NCBI GenBank assembly: GCA_937907435.1
Contig: CALCIA010000183.1
Location: 1 to 12,258 of the forward strand
DNA length: 12,258 bases
Direction of reading: 5' to 3'
Source of the DNA: an uncultured Actinomycetes bacterium
GTDB taxonomy: Bacteria; Actinomycetota; Thermoleophilia; Solirubrobacterales; 70-9
The notes below the pieces were generated by a model. It was not told where the DNA came from. It worked only from the letters and a program-made list of their open reading frames with translations, and did no database searches. Shown piece by piece: positions 1 through 6,037 of this stretch. The number at the start of each line of letters is the position of its first letter. Positions within the stretch are counted from its first letter, which is position 1. The position numbers were made by a program, and so were the translations under genes.

Positions 1-87
1 TGCCAGGACCCCCATGAGGAGCCCAGGACACCCTTGATCCATCTCGGACGGCCGCCAGCGCCCCGAGCCCCCACCCGCCCCCCGGCC

Positions 88-453
88 TCAGGCCTGCCGA
101 CCCTCGCCCTCCTCGGGCAAAACCAGGTTCAGCAGGCCGTTCACGATGCTGACGATGATCGCGGCCAGGACGCCCCACCAGAAGGTCTTGATCTCGAAGT
201 CGGGCACGATCCAGTCGGTGAGGTAGAGCATCAGGACGTTGATCAGGAAGTAGAAGAGGCCCAGGGTCACGACGATGAAGGGGATCGAAAGGACCGCCAG
301 GATCGGCTTCACCCAGGCGTTCACGAGCGTGAAGACGGCCGCCGCGATGAAGAGGGTCCACCACTGGTCCCCGTAGCTGACGCCGGAGAGGATCCAGGCG
401 GCGACGAACAGGGCGATGACGTTGCAGATCCAACGGACGAGAAGCTTCGACAT
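88..453 (-). CDS. Phage holin family 4_2 / YvlD-like membrane protein
   Basis: A 121-residue, almost entirely hydrophobic protein predicted to sit in the cytoplasmic membrane. Four membrane segments are visible at about residues 7-24, 31-45, 52-78 and 91-112. The family hallmark is present: N45-A-W-V-K-P, then a leucine/isoleucine-rich stretch with TLGLF (63-67) and an Asn (N72) in the third helix. This matches the PF04020 superfamily, named for a mycobacteriophage holin but mostly made of chromosomal proteins of unknown function (B. subtilis YvlD is one). No lysis genes or other phage genes lie nearby, so a holin role is not supported. It lies 39 bases downstream of the protease gene on the same strand, so read-through is possible. 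A TATGCT box 8 bases before the ATG would also allow a leaderless transcript of its own. Family assignment is firm; function is unknown. Confidence 0.88.
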   Translation of the reverse strand: MSKLLVRWICNVIALFVAAWILSGVSYGDQWWTLFIAAAVFTLVNAWVKPILAVLSIPFIVVTLGLFYFLINVLMLYLTDWIVPDFEIKTFWWGVLAAIIVSIVNGLLNLVLPEEGEGRQA

Positions 454-461
454 CGTCGCCG

Positions 462-467
462 AGCATA
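462..467 (-). promoter_or_regulatory. Candidate -10 box of the holin-family gene
   Basis: TATGCT on the minus strand ends 8 bases before the ATG at 453. No Shine-Dalgarno sequence is visible between it and the ATG, so any transcript from here would be nearly leaderless. No convincing -35 box is seen, and the assignment rests on this one hexamer. Confidence 0.3.
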
Positions 468-492
468 AGCGCTCGACAGGCGGACTCCCCTC

Positions 493-1476
493 TCAGCGCA
501 CCGCGAGGTCCCCGCGCGCGCCCCAGGCGAGCCGCCCGTAGCCGACCGCGGCGAGGCAGAGGAGCGGCGCGACGCAGACCGCCGTCCCCGCCAGGAGGTT
601 CGCGGGCGCGAGTTCGGCGGCGAGGAAGCGGGCCAGGCCGGCGTTGCCGCCGACCCCGTAGACCGCCGCCGCGAAGAGCGCCAGGACCGCCGCCAGGCCG
701 AGGGCCGACCGCAGGACGGCGCGGCCGTCGACCCCGGCGGCCGGGGACGGGCGGCCGGTCTCCAGCTGGGACAGGCGCGAAGCGAGGAGCGCCGAGCCGC
801 CCAGGGCGACGCTCGAGCGCGGCGCGGGCCAGGGGTCCTCGAGGGCGGCGAGGAGCGCACCGGCGAGCGGGCGCCGGCCGACGATCGCCGCCGCGCGCCG
901 GTCGGCGGCAAGCTCCCGCTCGACCGCGTAGCGGCGGTGCATCGACGCGGCCAGCGGCAGGTAGAAGAGCGACTCGGCGAGCACCCTGCCGACCAGCTCG
1001 CGCAGCGGGTCGAGGTTGCGGACGTGGTAGCGCTCGTGCTCGAGCGCCGCGCGCAGCTGCGCCGGCGAGAGGCGCGCCAGCATCCCGGTGCTGATCGCGA
1101 CCCGCGGGACGAAGACCCCGCAGACGAAGGAGAAGAGCTCGGCGCGCCGCACCAGGACGATCCGGCCCGCGAGCCCCGCGTCCCGGGCCGCCGCCACCAG
1201 CTCCGCCGGCGGCTCGACCGCGGCCCGCTCGATCCACCGCACGAGGCGGGCGTGGGCGACGCGGTGCCGCCACACGACACGGGCCCCGCGGGCCGCCGAC
1301 GCGAGCGTCGCGGCGACCAGGACCGCGAGCGCCGCGACGCCGGCGAGCGGGCTCGCCCCCGCGCCGCCGCCGGCCAGCGGCAGCAGCGCGTAGACGACCA
1401 GCCCGCACACCCCGTAGGCGACGAAGGCCAGCGACAGCCCGACGAGGAAGGCGAAGTGGCGGCCGGCGCTATCCAT
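493..1476 (-). CDS. M56 (BlaR1/MecR1-type) membrane zinc metalloprotease
   Basis: A 327-residue membrane protein. Hydrophobic segments occur near residues 10-34, 44-62, 160-178, 255-275 and 293-312. The zinc protease motif HExxH is H147-E-R-Y-H151, followed by E188-L-A-A-D192, which supplies the third zinc ligand (ExxxD), as in M48/M56 gluzincins. In BlaR1/MecR1 this domain faces the cytoplasm, and on signal it cleaves, directly or indirectly, the paired BlaI/MecI repressor. The protein ends shortly after the last two membrane segments and has no extracellular penicillin-binding or other ligand domain, so the stimulus is unknown. Its ATG lies inside the end of the BlaI-type gene (8-base overlap), so the two are very likely co-translated and act as a pair. 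It could equally be called an M48-like peptidase. Confidence 0.87.
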   Translation of the reverse strand: MDSAGRHFAFLVGLSLAFVAYGVCGLVVYALLPLAGGGAGASPLAGVAALAVLVAATLASAARGARVVWRHRVAHARLVRWIERAAVEPPAELVAAARDAGLAGRIVLVRRAELFSFVCGVFVPRVAISTGMLARLSPAQLRAALEHERYHVRNLDPLRELVGRVLAESLFYLPLAASMHRRYAVERELAADRRAAAIVGRRPLAGALLAALEDPWPAPRSSVALGGSALLASRLSQLETGRPSPAAGVDGRAVLRSALGLAAVLALFAAAVYGVGGNAGLARFLAAELAPANLLAGTAVCVAPLLCLAAVGYGRLAWGARGDLAVR

Positions 1477-1843
1477 CGGAGTCCTCCAGCAGGCGACGCA
1501 GGCGGCGGATCGCGGCCGGGTCGCCCCGCACCTCCTCGACGAAATGGGCGATCGCCGCGTCGCCGTGGTCGCGCAGCACGTCCTTGACCGCGATGCCCGC
1601 GGCGTCGGCGGCGCTCGCCTCGTAGAGGTACCCGCGCCCGACCTTGCGCCGGGTCAGCTTGTGCTTCGCGGCCAGCCGGCTCATCACCGTCATCACGGTC
1701 GTGTAGGCGAGCGGCTCGCGGCGGCGCGCGTTCAGCCCGTCGACCACGGCGCGGACCGAGACCGGCCCCGCCGCCTCCCAGACGGCTTCCATCACCTCGG
1801 CCTCCAACGGGCCGAAGCCGCTGCCAGCATCCCCTCGGCTCAC
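1469..1843 (-). CDS. BlaI/MecI/CopY-family transcriptional repressor
   Basis: A 124-residue winged-helix repressor. The N-terminal pattern GPLEAEVMEAVW (about 11-22) and the recognition-helix/wing region LAYTTVMTVMSRL ... GRGYLYEA (about 45-76) are typical of the family. The C-terminal helices (about 80-120) would form the dimer, where the protease partner normally attacks. The start is a GTG at 1843, only 6 bases after a TAGGTT -10 box, so the mRNA is probably leaderless. The gene overlaps the downstream M56 protease by 8 bases. A 20-bp dyad covers its -10 box and recurs in front of the P450 gene, so it should repress both itself and the P450. Resistance to beta-lactams is not implied, because the partner lacks a penicillin sensor and no beta-lactamase is nearby. 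Confidence 0.92.
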   Translation of the reverse strand: MSRGDAGSGFGPLEAEVMEAVWEAAGPVSVRAVVDGLNARRREPLAYTTVMTVMSRLAAKHKLTRRKVGRGYLYEASAADAAGIAVKDVLRDHGDAAIAHFVEEVRGDPAAIRRLRRLLEDSDG

Positions 1844-1872
1844 CGCGTCAACCTACTACGCCGACGTAGTCG
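1844..1872 (-). promoter_or_regulatory. Promoter with BlaI-type operator before the repressor gene
   Basis: The dyad at 1853-1872 reads CTACTACG-CCGA-CGTAGTCG on the plus strand. The inner six bases of each arm are perfectly complementary, and one base of the outer two mismatches. On the minus strand the -10 box TAGGTT (1850-1855) overlaps one arm, and the GTG start follows 6 bases later. Bound repressor would therefore cover the core promoter, which is classic autorepression. The dyad also overlaps the P450 stop codon (1856-1858), so this promoter sits in the tail of the upstream gene. Confidence 0.75.
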
Positions 1873-3205
1873 AGCGGCGCCGCGTCCGGACCACGGTGCC
1901 GTGGCGGGGCACCAGCGTGATCCCGCGGATCACCACCGGTTCGGGCTTCGGGCGCTGCGGCTCGAGGTCGACGCGGTCGACCACGGTGCGGATCACCTCG
2001 ACCATCTCCATGCGCGCCAGCGCGGCGCCGATGCAGCGCCGGATGCCGCCGCCGAAGGGCAGCCAGGCGTAGGACGGCGCGCCGTCGTCGAGGAAGCGCT
2101 CGGGGCGGAACACGAACGGGCGCGGGTAGAGGTCCTCGCGCAGGTGGACGAGCGCGATGGTCGGGTAGACGCGGATCCCCGCCGGGAGCAGATGGCCGCC
2201 GATCGTCTGCGGCACCGTCAGCGTCCGCTCGACCGCGTCGATCACCGGGCGCAGCCGCAGCGACTCGGTGGCGACGGCGTCGAGGTAGGCGTCGCGGTCG
2301 TCGCCCGACTCCTCGCGCAGGCGGGTGAGCACGCGCCGGTCGCGGGCGATGAGGTCGAAGGCGAAGGCGAGCGCGGTGGCGGTCGTCTCGTGGCCGGCGA
2401 GCAGCAGGGTCATCAGCTCGTCGCGCAGTTCGAGGTCGCTCATCGGCTCGCCCTCCTCGTCGCGGGCGCGGAGCAGCAGCGAGAGGACGTCGGTGCGCTC
2501 CTCCAGGTCGGCCTCCGCGCGGCGCCGCCCGATCTCCTCGTAGATCAGCGCGTCGGCCGCCGCGAGCCGGCGCCGGAACCGGCCCCAGGGACTGCGCGGG
2601 CCGAGGTCCCGCCGCAGCGCCTCCGGCAGCAGCAGGATCGCCTGCATGTCGATCAGCGAGACGAGCGCGCGGCGCAGCCGCTCGATCCGCGCCAGCTCGG
2701 CGACGCCGAAGACGACCCGGCAGATCACCTCGAAGGTCAGCGCCCGCATGCGGTCGCGGAGGACCAGCCGCTGCCCGTCGCGCCAGCGGTCGACCTCGGC
2801 CTCGGCGACCTCGCGGATCACCGCGCGGAAGCCGGCGATCGCGGTACCCCCGAACGGCGGCAGCAGGAGCCGGCGCTGGCGCAGGTGCTCGCGCCCGTCG
2901 AGGGTCAGCACCGAGCGGCTTCCCAGCACCGGCTTCAGCGGCGCGTTGGCCTCGCCCGCGCGCAGGTCGGACTGGTCGCCGCTGAACATCTCCCGGATCG
3001 CGTCCGGGTCGGCGACGTAGACGCCGACGCCGAAGACGAGCAGCGGCACGGTGATGAAGTCGCCGTAACGGCGCCGCCAGGCGAGCAAGGTCTCGATCGG
3101 CCGCTGCATCAGGCGCGCGGTGTTGAGCGTCGCCGGCCCGCGCGGTCCCGGCGGCAGGGCGGCCACGGGTTTGGGACGGAGGACGGCTGGCTCCTCGACG
3201 GCCAT
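1856..3205 (-). CDS. Cytochrome P450 monooxygenase
   Basis: A 449-residue cytosolic P450 with every family landmark. The I-helix oxygen-activation motif is A270-G-H-E-T-T275. The K-helix ExxR is E314-S-L-R317. The PERF motif is P368-E-R-F371. The heme loop is F384-G-G-G-I-R-R-C391-I-G, with Cys391 as the thiolate ligand. There is no N-terminal membrane anchor. The C-helix stretch HLRQRRLLLPPF (107-118) resembles mycobacterial CYP135/CYP138-type enzymes, but I cannot assign a CYP family or substrate. No ferredoxin or reductase is adjacent, so redox partners must come from elsewhere. The ATG at 3205 lies 6 bases after a TAGACT -10 box, suggesting a leaderless mRNA. That promoter is covered by a BlaI-type dyad. 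The gene ends 12 bases before the BlaI-type GTG, on the same strand. Confidence 0.95.
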   Translation of the reverse strand: MAVEEPAVLRPKPVAALPPGPRGPATLNTARLMQRPIETLLAWRRRYGDFITVPLLVFGVGVYVADPDAIREMFSGDQSDLRAGEANAPLKPVLGSRSVLTLDGREHLRQRRLLLPPFGGTAIAGFRAVIREVAEAEVDRWRDGQRLVLRDRMRALTFEVICRVVFGVAELARIERLRRALVSLIDMQAILLLPEALRRDLGPRSPWGRFRRRLAAADALIYEEIGRRRAEADLEERTDVLSLLLRARDEEGEPMSDLELRDELMTLLLAGHETTATALAFAFDLIARDRRVLTRLREESGDDRDAYLDAVATESLRLRPVIDAVERTLTVPQTIGGHLLPAGIRVYPTIALVHLREDLYPRPFVFRPERFLDDGAPSYAWLPFGGGIRRCIGAALARMEMVEVIRTVVDRVDLEPQRPKPEPVVIRGITLVPRHGTVVRTRRRSTTSA

Positions 3206-3234
3206 CGGGTCAGTCTACTACGTTTCCGTAGTAG
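3206..3234 (-). promoter_or_regulatory. P450 promoter with perfect BlaI-type operator
   Basis: A perfect 8+8 dyad with a 4-base spacer occupies 3215-3234: CTACTACG-TTTC-CGTAGTAG. On the minus strand one arm runs into the -10 box TAGACT (3212-3217), and the ATG comes 6 bases after that box. Reading from the arm to the start codon, CGTAGTAGACTGACCCGATG matches the repressor's own promoter (CGTAGTAGGTTGACGCGGTG) at 16 of 20 bases. The shared architecture strongly suggests that the neighbouring BlaI-type protein controls both genes. Confidence 0.8.
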
Positions 3235-3276
3235 CGAGGATGCCGTCGACGCGGCGGCCAGGCGAGCGTCTTCGAC

Positions 3277-3900
3277 TCAGTCGGCGCCTGCGGCGAGCGC
3301 GCCGCGCAGCAGGGTCAGCAGGGCGCCGGTGACCGCCTCGGCTTCGGCGGCGCCGGTGCCGAGGCGGCGCACGCCGAGGCCGGTGATGAGGGCGACGAAG
3401 GCGCTCGCGTGGCGCGCCGGGTCGGCGACGCCGAGGGCGCCGAGGGCACTCGCGGCGAGCCCGTCGTAGGCGGCGAAGCAGCGGGCGGAGGCCTCCTGCA
3501 GCTCCGGGTCGCGGGCCGCCTGCAGGTGCAGCTCGAGCTCCGCCAGCGGGCCGGGGCCGCCGCTCGGCCGGCCGACCAGCGCCTCGACGTCGGCGGCGAC
3601 CTCCTCGGGAGTCGGCCGGCGCGCGCGCAGCGCCGCGGCGACGGCCTCCAGCCGCGCGACCTCCTCCCCCACATATAGGAGGAGGCTCTCGCGCAGCAGC
3701 GAGGCCTGACTGGGGAAGTGGTAGGTGAGCGAGCCGAGCGAGACGTCGGCCGCGGCGGCGATCCGCCGGTTCGACAGCGCCGCGGTCCCCTCCTCGGCGA
3801 GCAGGGCGAGGGTCGCGCGGAGGATCCGCTCGCGCGTCTCCGGGGCGCGGCGCCGGTCGATCGCCGCGGGCGCCTCGCGTCCTTTGGTCGGGGTCGGCAC
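3277..3900 (-). CDS. TetR/AcrR-family transcriptional regulator
   Basis: A 207-residue regulator. The N-terminal DNA-binding domain is plain: ETRERILRATLALLAEEG (about 21-38), then the helix-turn-helix IAAAADVSLGSLTYHFPSQASLL (47-69), whose Y60-H-F is the usual TetR recognition-helix end. The remaining 130 residues are an alpha-helical, alanine-rich ligand/dimer domain with no recognisable inducer specificity. I take the GTG at 3900 as the start. An in-frame ATG at 3999 would add 33 residues, but that extension would be encoded by DNA holding the divergent amidase promoter and lies outside the conserved domain. The gene diverges from the amidase across a 62-base gap containing a 12-bp palindrome, so it probably represses the amidase and itself. 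A role at the P450, whose start is 71 bases beyond its 3' end, is possible but no matching site is seen there. Confidence 0.9.
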   Translation of the reverse strand: MPTPTKGREAPAAIDRRRAPETRERILRATLALLAEEGTAALSNRRIAAAADVSLGSLTYHFPSQASLLRESLLLYVGEEVARLEAVAAALRARRPTPEEVAADVEALVGRPSGGPGPLAELELHLQAARDPELQEASARCFAAYDGLAASALGALGVADPARHASAFVALITGLGVRRLGTGAAEAEAVTGALLTLLRGALAAGAD

Positions 3901-3908
3901 TGCGCGGC

Positions 3909-3948
3909 ATCGTACCCGGATTGCTCGTTCGTTCGAACGATCTAGTAT
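3909..3948. promoter_or_regulatory. Divergent tetR/amidase promoters with palindromic operator
   Basis: The perfect palindrome TCGTTCGAACGA lies at 3929-3940. For the amidase (plus strand) a weak -35, TTGCTC (3921-3926), and a -10, TAGTAT (3943-3948), flank it with 16-base spacing, so a bound TetR dimer would sit between the two boxes. For the regulator (minus strand) a TACGAT -10 occupies 3909-3914, ending 8 bases before its GTG. TetR binding here is inferred from the divergent layout and was not tested. Confidence 0.6.
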
Positions 3949-3962
3949 CTTGCCGCGGACCG

Positions 3963-5426
3963 ATGGCGACCTCCGAGCAATCGACGACGACCGCGGCACC
4001 GGCCGGCCGCTTCGAGACTCCCCCCTTCCCCGGCGCCGCCGCGGCGCCCGAGCTCGCCTTCACCGGCCTCGCCGAGCAGGCCCACCTGCTGACAGCGCGC
4101 GAGGTCGGCTCGCGGGAGCTGGTCGAGCTCTCCCTGGCGCGGATCGAGGAGTCCCAGCCGCGCCTCAACGCCTTCCGCGTCGTCTGCGCCGAGGCCGCGC
4201 TCGAGGAAGCCGACCAGGCCGACGTGCGGCTGCGGGGCGGCGACGGCGGGGACAACGCGCCGCTCCTCGGGGTGCCGGTCGCGATCAAGGACGACGTCGA
4301 CCTCGCCGGCCACTCGACCCCGTTCGGCTGCGGCGGGGCCGTCGAGGAGTGCCGGACCGACGCCGAGCTGGTGCGGCGGCTGCGCCGCGCCGGAGCGATC
4401 ATCGTCGGCAAGACGCAGGCGCCCGAGGTCGGCCAGTGGCACTTCACCGAGTCACCCGCCTTCGGCGCCACCCGCAACCCCTGGCACGAGGGCCATGCGC
4501 CGGGCGGCTCCAGCGGGGGTGCGGCGGCCGCGGTCGCCGCCGGCCTGGTCGCGGGCGCGATCGGCTCCGACGGCGCCGGCTCGATCCGCATCCCCGCCGC
4601 CTGGTGCGGGCTCGTCGGGCTGAAGCCGCAGCGCGGCCGCATCTCCACCTGGCCCGACCCCGAGGCCTTCCACGGCCTCACCGTCCTCGGGCCGCTGGCG
4701 CGGAGCGCCGAGGACGCGGCGCTGCTGCTCGACGCGGTCGCCGGCAACGTCCCCGCCGACCTCCACCACTGCCCGCACCCGAGCGAGCCGTTCGCCGCGG
4801 CGGCGGCGCGGGAGCCGGGGCGGCTGCGGATCGCGCTCAGCCTCAAGGTCCCGTTCGGCATCCACGACCGCCTCTGCGACGAGCACCGCGCCGCGACCTT
4901 CGCGATGGCGGAGCGCCTCGAAGCGCTCGGCCACGAGGTGGTCGAGGAGGACCTCGACTACGGCCTCGTCGCCCCGGCGCTGGTGCCGCGCGGCACCGTC
5001 GGCGTGCGCGACTGGGTGCGCGAGCACGGCATCGACGCCGCGGCGCTCGAGCCCCGGACCCGCGTCCACGCCCGCCTCGGCGCGCTGCTCTCCGGCCCGG
5101 CGCTGCGCGCCTCGCGCGCCGCCGAGCCGTCCTTGCGCCGCCGCCTCGGCCGCACCTTCGAGCGCCACGACCTCGTCCTCACCCCGGTCACCGCGACCCC
5201 GCCACCGCGGATCGGCGAGTACGACGGCCGCGGCTACTGGGCCACCGGCGGCTCCGCCTCGGAGTCCTGCCCCTTCGCCTTCCCCTGGAACGTCACCGGC
5301 TGGCCCGCGATCAGCGTCCCCGCCGGCCTCACCGCCACTGGCCTCCCGATCGGCGCCCAGTTCCTCGCCCACGAGGGCCAAGAGGCCCTGCTCCTCTCCC
5401 TCGCCCGCCAACTCGAAGCCCGCTAG
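3963..5426 (+). CDS. Amidase-signature family hydrolase
   Basis: A 487-residue cytosolic hydrolase of the amidase-signature family, which cleaves amide bonds to release a carboxylic acid. The catalytic triad is visible: Lys109 in VAIKDDVD, the cis-serine Ser183 in PGGSSGG, and the nucleophile Ser207 in GSDGAGSIRIP. The 24-residue spacing between the two serines matches the family. Length is normal for the family (450-500). The C-terminal part carries the usual PWNVTGWPAISVP core segment. I see no GatB/GatC neighbours, and a lone enzyme beside a TetR gene suggests a catabolic or detoxifying amidase rather than tRNA-dependent Glu-to-Gln conversion. Substrate cannot be read from sequence. The ATG at 3963 is chosen because the upstream in-frame TTG at 3921 coincides with the promoter -35 box. 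No Shine-Dalgarno is obvious, and the leader would be only about 8 bases. Confidence 0.93.
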   Translation: MATSEQSTTTAAPAGRFETPPFPGAAAAPELAFTGLAEQAHLLTAREVGSRELVELSLARIEESQPRLNAFRVVCAEAALEEADQADVRLRGGDGGDNAPLLGVPVAIKDDVDLAGHSTPFGCGGAVEECRTDAELVRRLRRAGAIIVGKTQAPEVGQWHFTESPAFGATRNPWHEGHAPGGSSGGAAAAVAAGLVAGAIGSDGAGSIRIPAAWCGLVGLKPQRGRISTWPDPEAFHGLTVLGPLARSAEDAALLLDAVAGNVPADLHHCPHPSEPFAAAAAREPGRLRIALSLKVPFGIHDRLCDEHRAATFAMAERLEALGHEVVEEDLDYGLVAPALVPRGTVGVRDWVREHGIDAAALEPRTRVHARLGALLSGPALRASRAAEPSLRRRLGRTFERHDLVLTPVTATPPPRIGEYDGRGYWATGGSASESCPFAFPWNVTGWPAISVPAGLTATGLPIGAQFLAHEGQEALLLSLARQLEAR

Positions 5427-5428
5427 GT

Positions 5429-5473
5429 CGAGTTCGCACTTATCCGCGCTATGCGCGGATAAGTGCGAACTCG
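5429..5473. repeat. Perfect 21-bp inverted repeat with 3-base loop
   Basis: Arms at 5429-5449 and 5453-5473 are perfectly complementary over 21 bases and separated only by TAT. The arm begins CGAGTTCGCACTTATCC and ends CGCGC. It starts 3 bases after the amidase stop codon, contains AT-richer stretches than its surroundings and has no T-run on either side. It could act as a bidirectional, T-less terminator for the amidase mRNA. Its length, perfection and different base composition also fit a dispersed REP-like palindromic element. The sequence alone cannot decide between these. Confidence 0.75.
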
Positions 5474-5526
5474 CCTGTCCCGCCTCCCTCCCGCAGGCGC
5501 CCCGGGCTGCCGCGGAACCGACCATC

Positions 5527-5532
5527 TAGGCT
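5527..5532 (+). promoter_or_regulatory. Candidate -10 box of the PPOX gene
   Basis: TAGGCT lies 12 bases before the ATG at 5545 and fits the TANNNT pattern seen at other starts in this window. No clear -35 or Shine-Dalgarno accompanies it. Confidence 0.35.
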
Positions 5533-5544
5533 CGACATGACCCC

Positions 5545-6027
5545 ATGGCACACATGAAGCCGGAGCAGCTGCATGCCGAGCTGGACGCTGCCGAGGAGAT
5601 CCTGCGGACCGCGACGCTTGCCCGGCTCGCTTACGACGGAGTGGACGGGGCGCCGCGGGTGATTCCGATCGGCTTTCTCTGGACCGGCGAGGCGGTGGTC
5701 GTCGCGACCCATCCCACCGCGCCGAAGGTCGCGGCGCTGCGGGCGCGGCCGCGGGTGGCGCTGACGATCGACACGCCGAGCCCGGCGCGGTCGCTGCTGC
5801 TGCGGGGCGAGGCGGAGATCGAGGTCGTCGACGGGCCGGTGCCGGAGTACCTCGCGGCGGCGGCGAAGTCGATGGCGGGCGAGGAGCTCGCCGCGTTCGA
5901 ACGGGGCGTGCGCGAGACCTACGACCAGATGGCGCGGATCAGCATCGTCCCCGACTGGGCGCGTTACTTCGACTTCGGCGCCGGCCGCTTCCCCGGCTTC
6001 CTCCGCAAGCTGACCTCCACGGACTGA
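5545..6027 (+). CDS. Pyridoxamine 5'-phosphate oxidase-like (PPOX class) flavin/F420-binding protein
   Basis: A 160-residue split-barrel protein. Its N-terminal half has the typical order: a helix (about 8-22), then the strands ATLARLAYDGVDGAPRVIPIGFLW (23-46), AVVVATHPTAPKVAALRARPRVALTID (50-76) and SLLLRGEAEIEV (83-94), which build the cofactor-binding barrel of the PPOX/PNPOx-like superfamily. Members bind FMN, F420 or heme and carry out varied redox chemistry. True PLP synthesis is unlikely because the C-terminal PdxH signature is missing. The C-terminal third (WARYFDFGAGRFPGFLRKL) is also common in actinobacterial members. A second in-frame ATG at 5554 is an alternative start. The gene follows the amidase on the same strand but is separated by the strong hairpin. 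It converges on the E2 gene with a 10-base gap. Cofactor and substrate are unknown. Confidence 0.85.
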   Translation: MAHMKPEQLHAELDAAEEILRTATLARLAYDGVDGAPRVIPIGFLWTGEAVVVATHPTAPKVAALRARPRVALTIDTPSPARSLLLRGEAEIEVVDGPVPEYLAAAAKSMAGEELAAFERGVRETYDQMARISIVPDWARYFDFGAGRFPGFLRKLTSTD

Positions 6028-6037
6028 GACGCGCGCC

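Noticed and set aside
88..453. Prophage or lysis cassette suggested by the holin-family name
   Set aside because: No endolysin, integrase, attachment-site repeat or other phage gene lies nearby. Chromosomal members of this family are widespread.
493..1843. Beta-lactam resistance operon
   Set aside because: The BlaI/M56 pair lacks a penicillin-binding sensor, and no beta-lactamase or PBP2a gene is in the window.
1544..3469. Long plus-strand open frame opposite the P450 and tetR genes
   Set aside because: It is the antisense of well-supported genes, is composed of Arg/Ala/Asp/Gly-rich low-complexity sequence and has no domain. Such frames are expected in very GC-rich DNA.
3901..3999. N-terminal extension of the TetR protein to an ATG at 3999
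   Set aside because: It would be encoded by DNA that holds the divergent amidase promoter and the first bases of the amidase gene. The extra residues match nothing in the family.
3725..5557. Long plus-strand frame overlapping tetR and the amidase in another frame
   Set aside because: Arg/Pro/Ala-rich translation with no motif. The amidase frame in the same DNA has a full catalytic triad.
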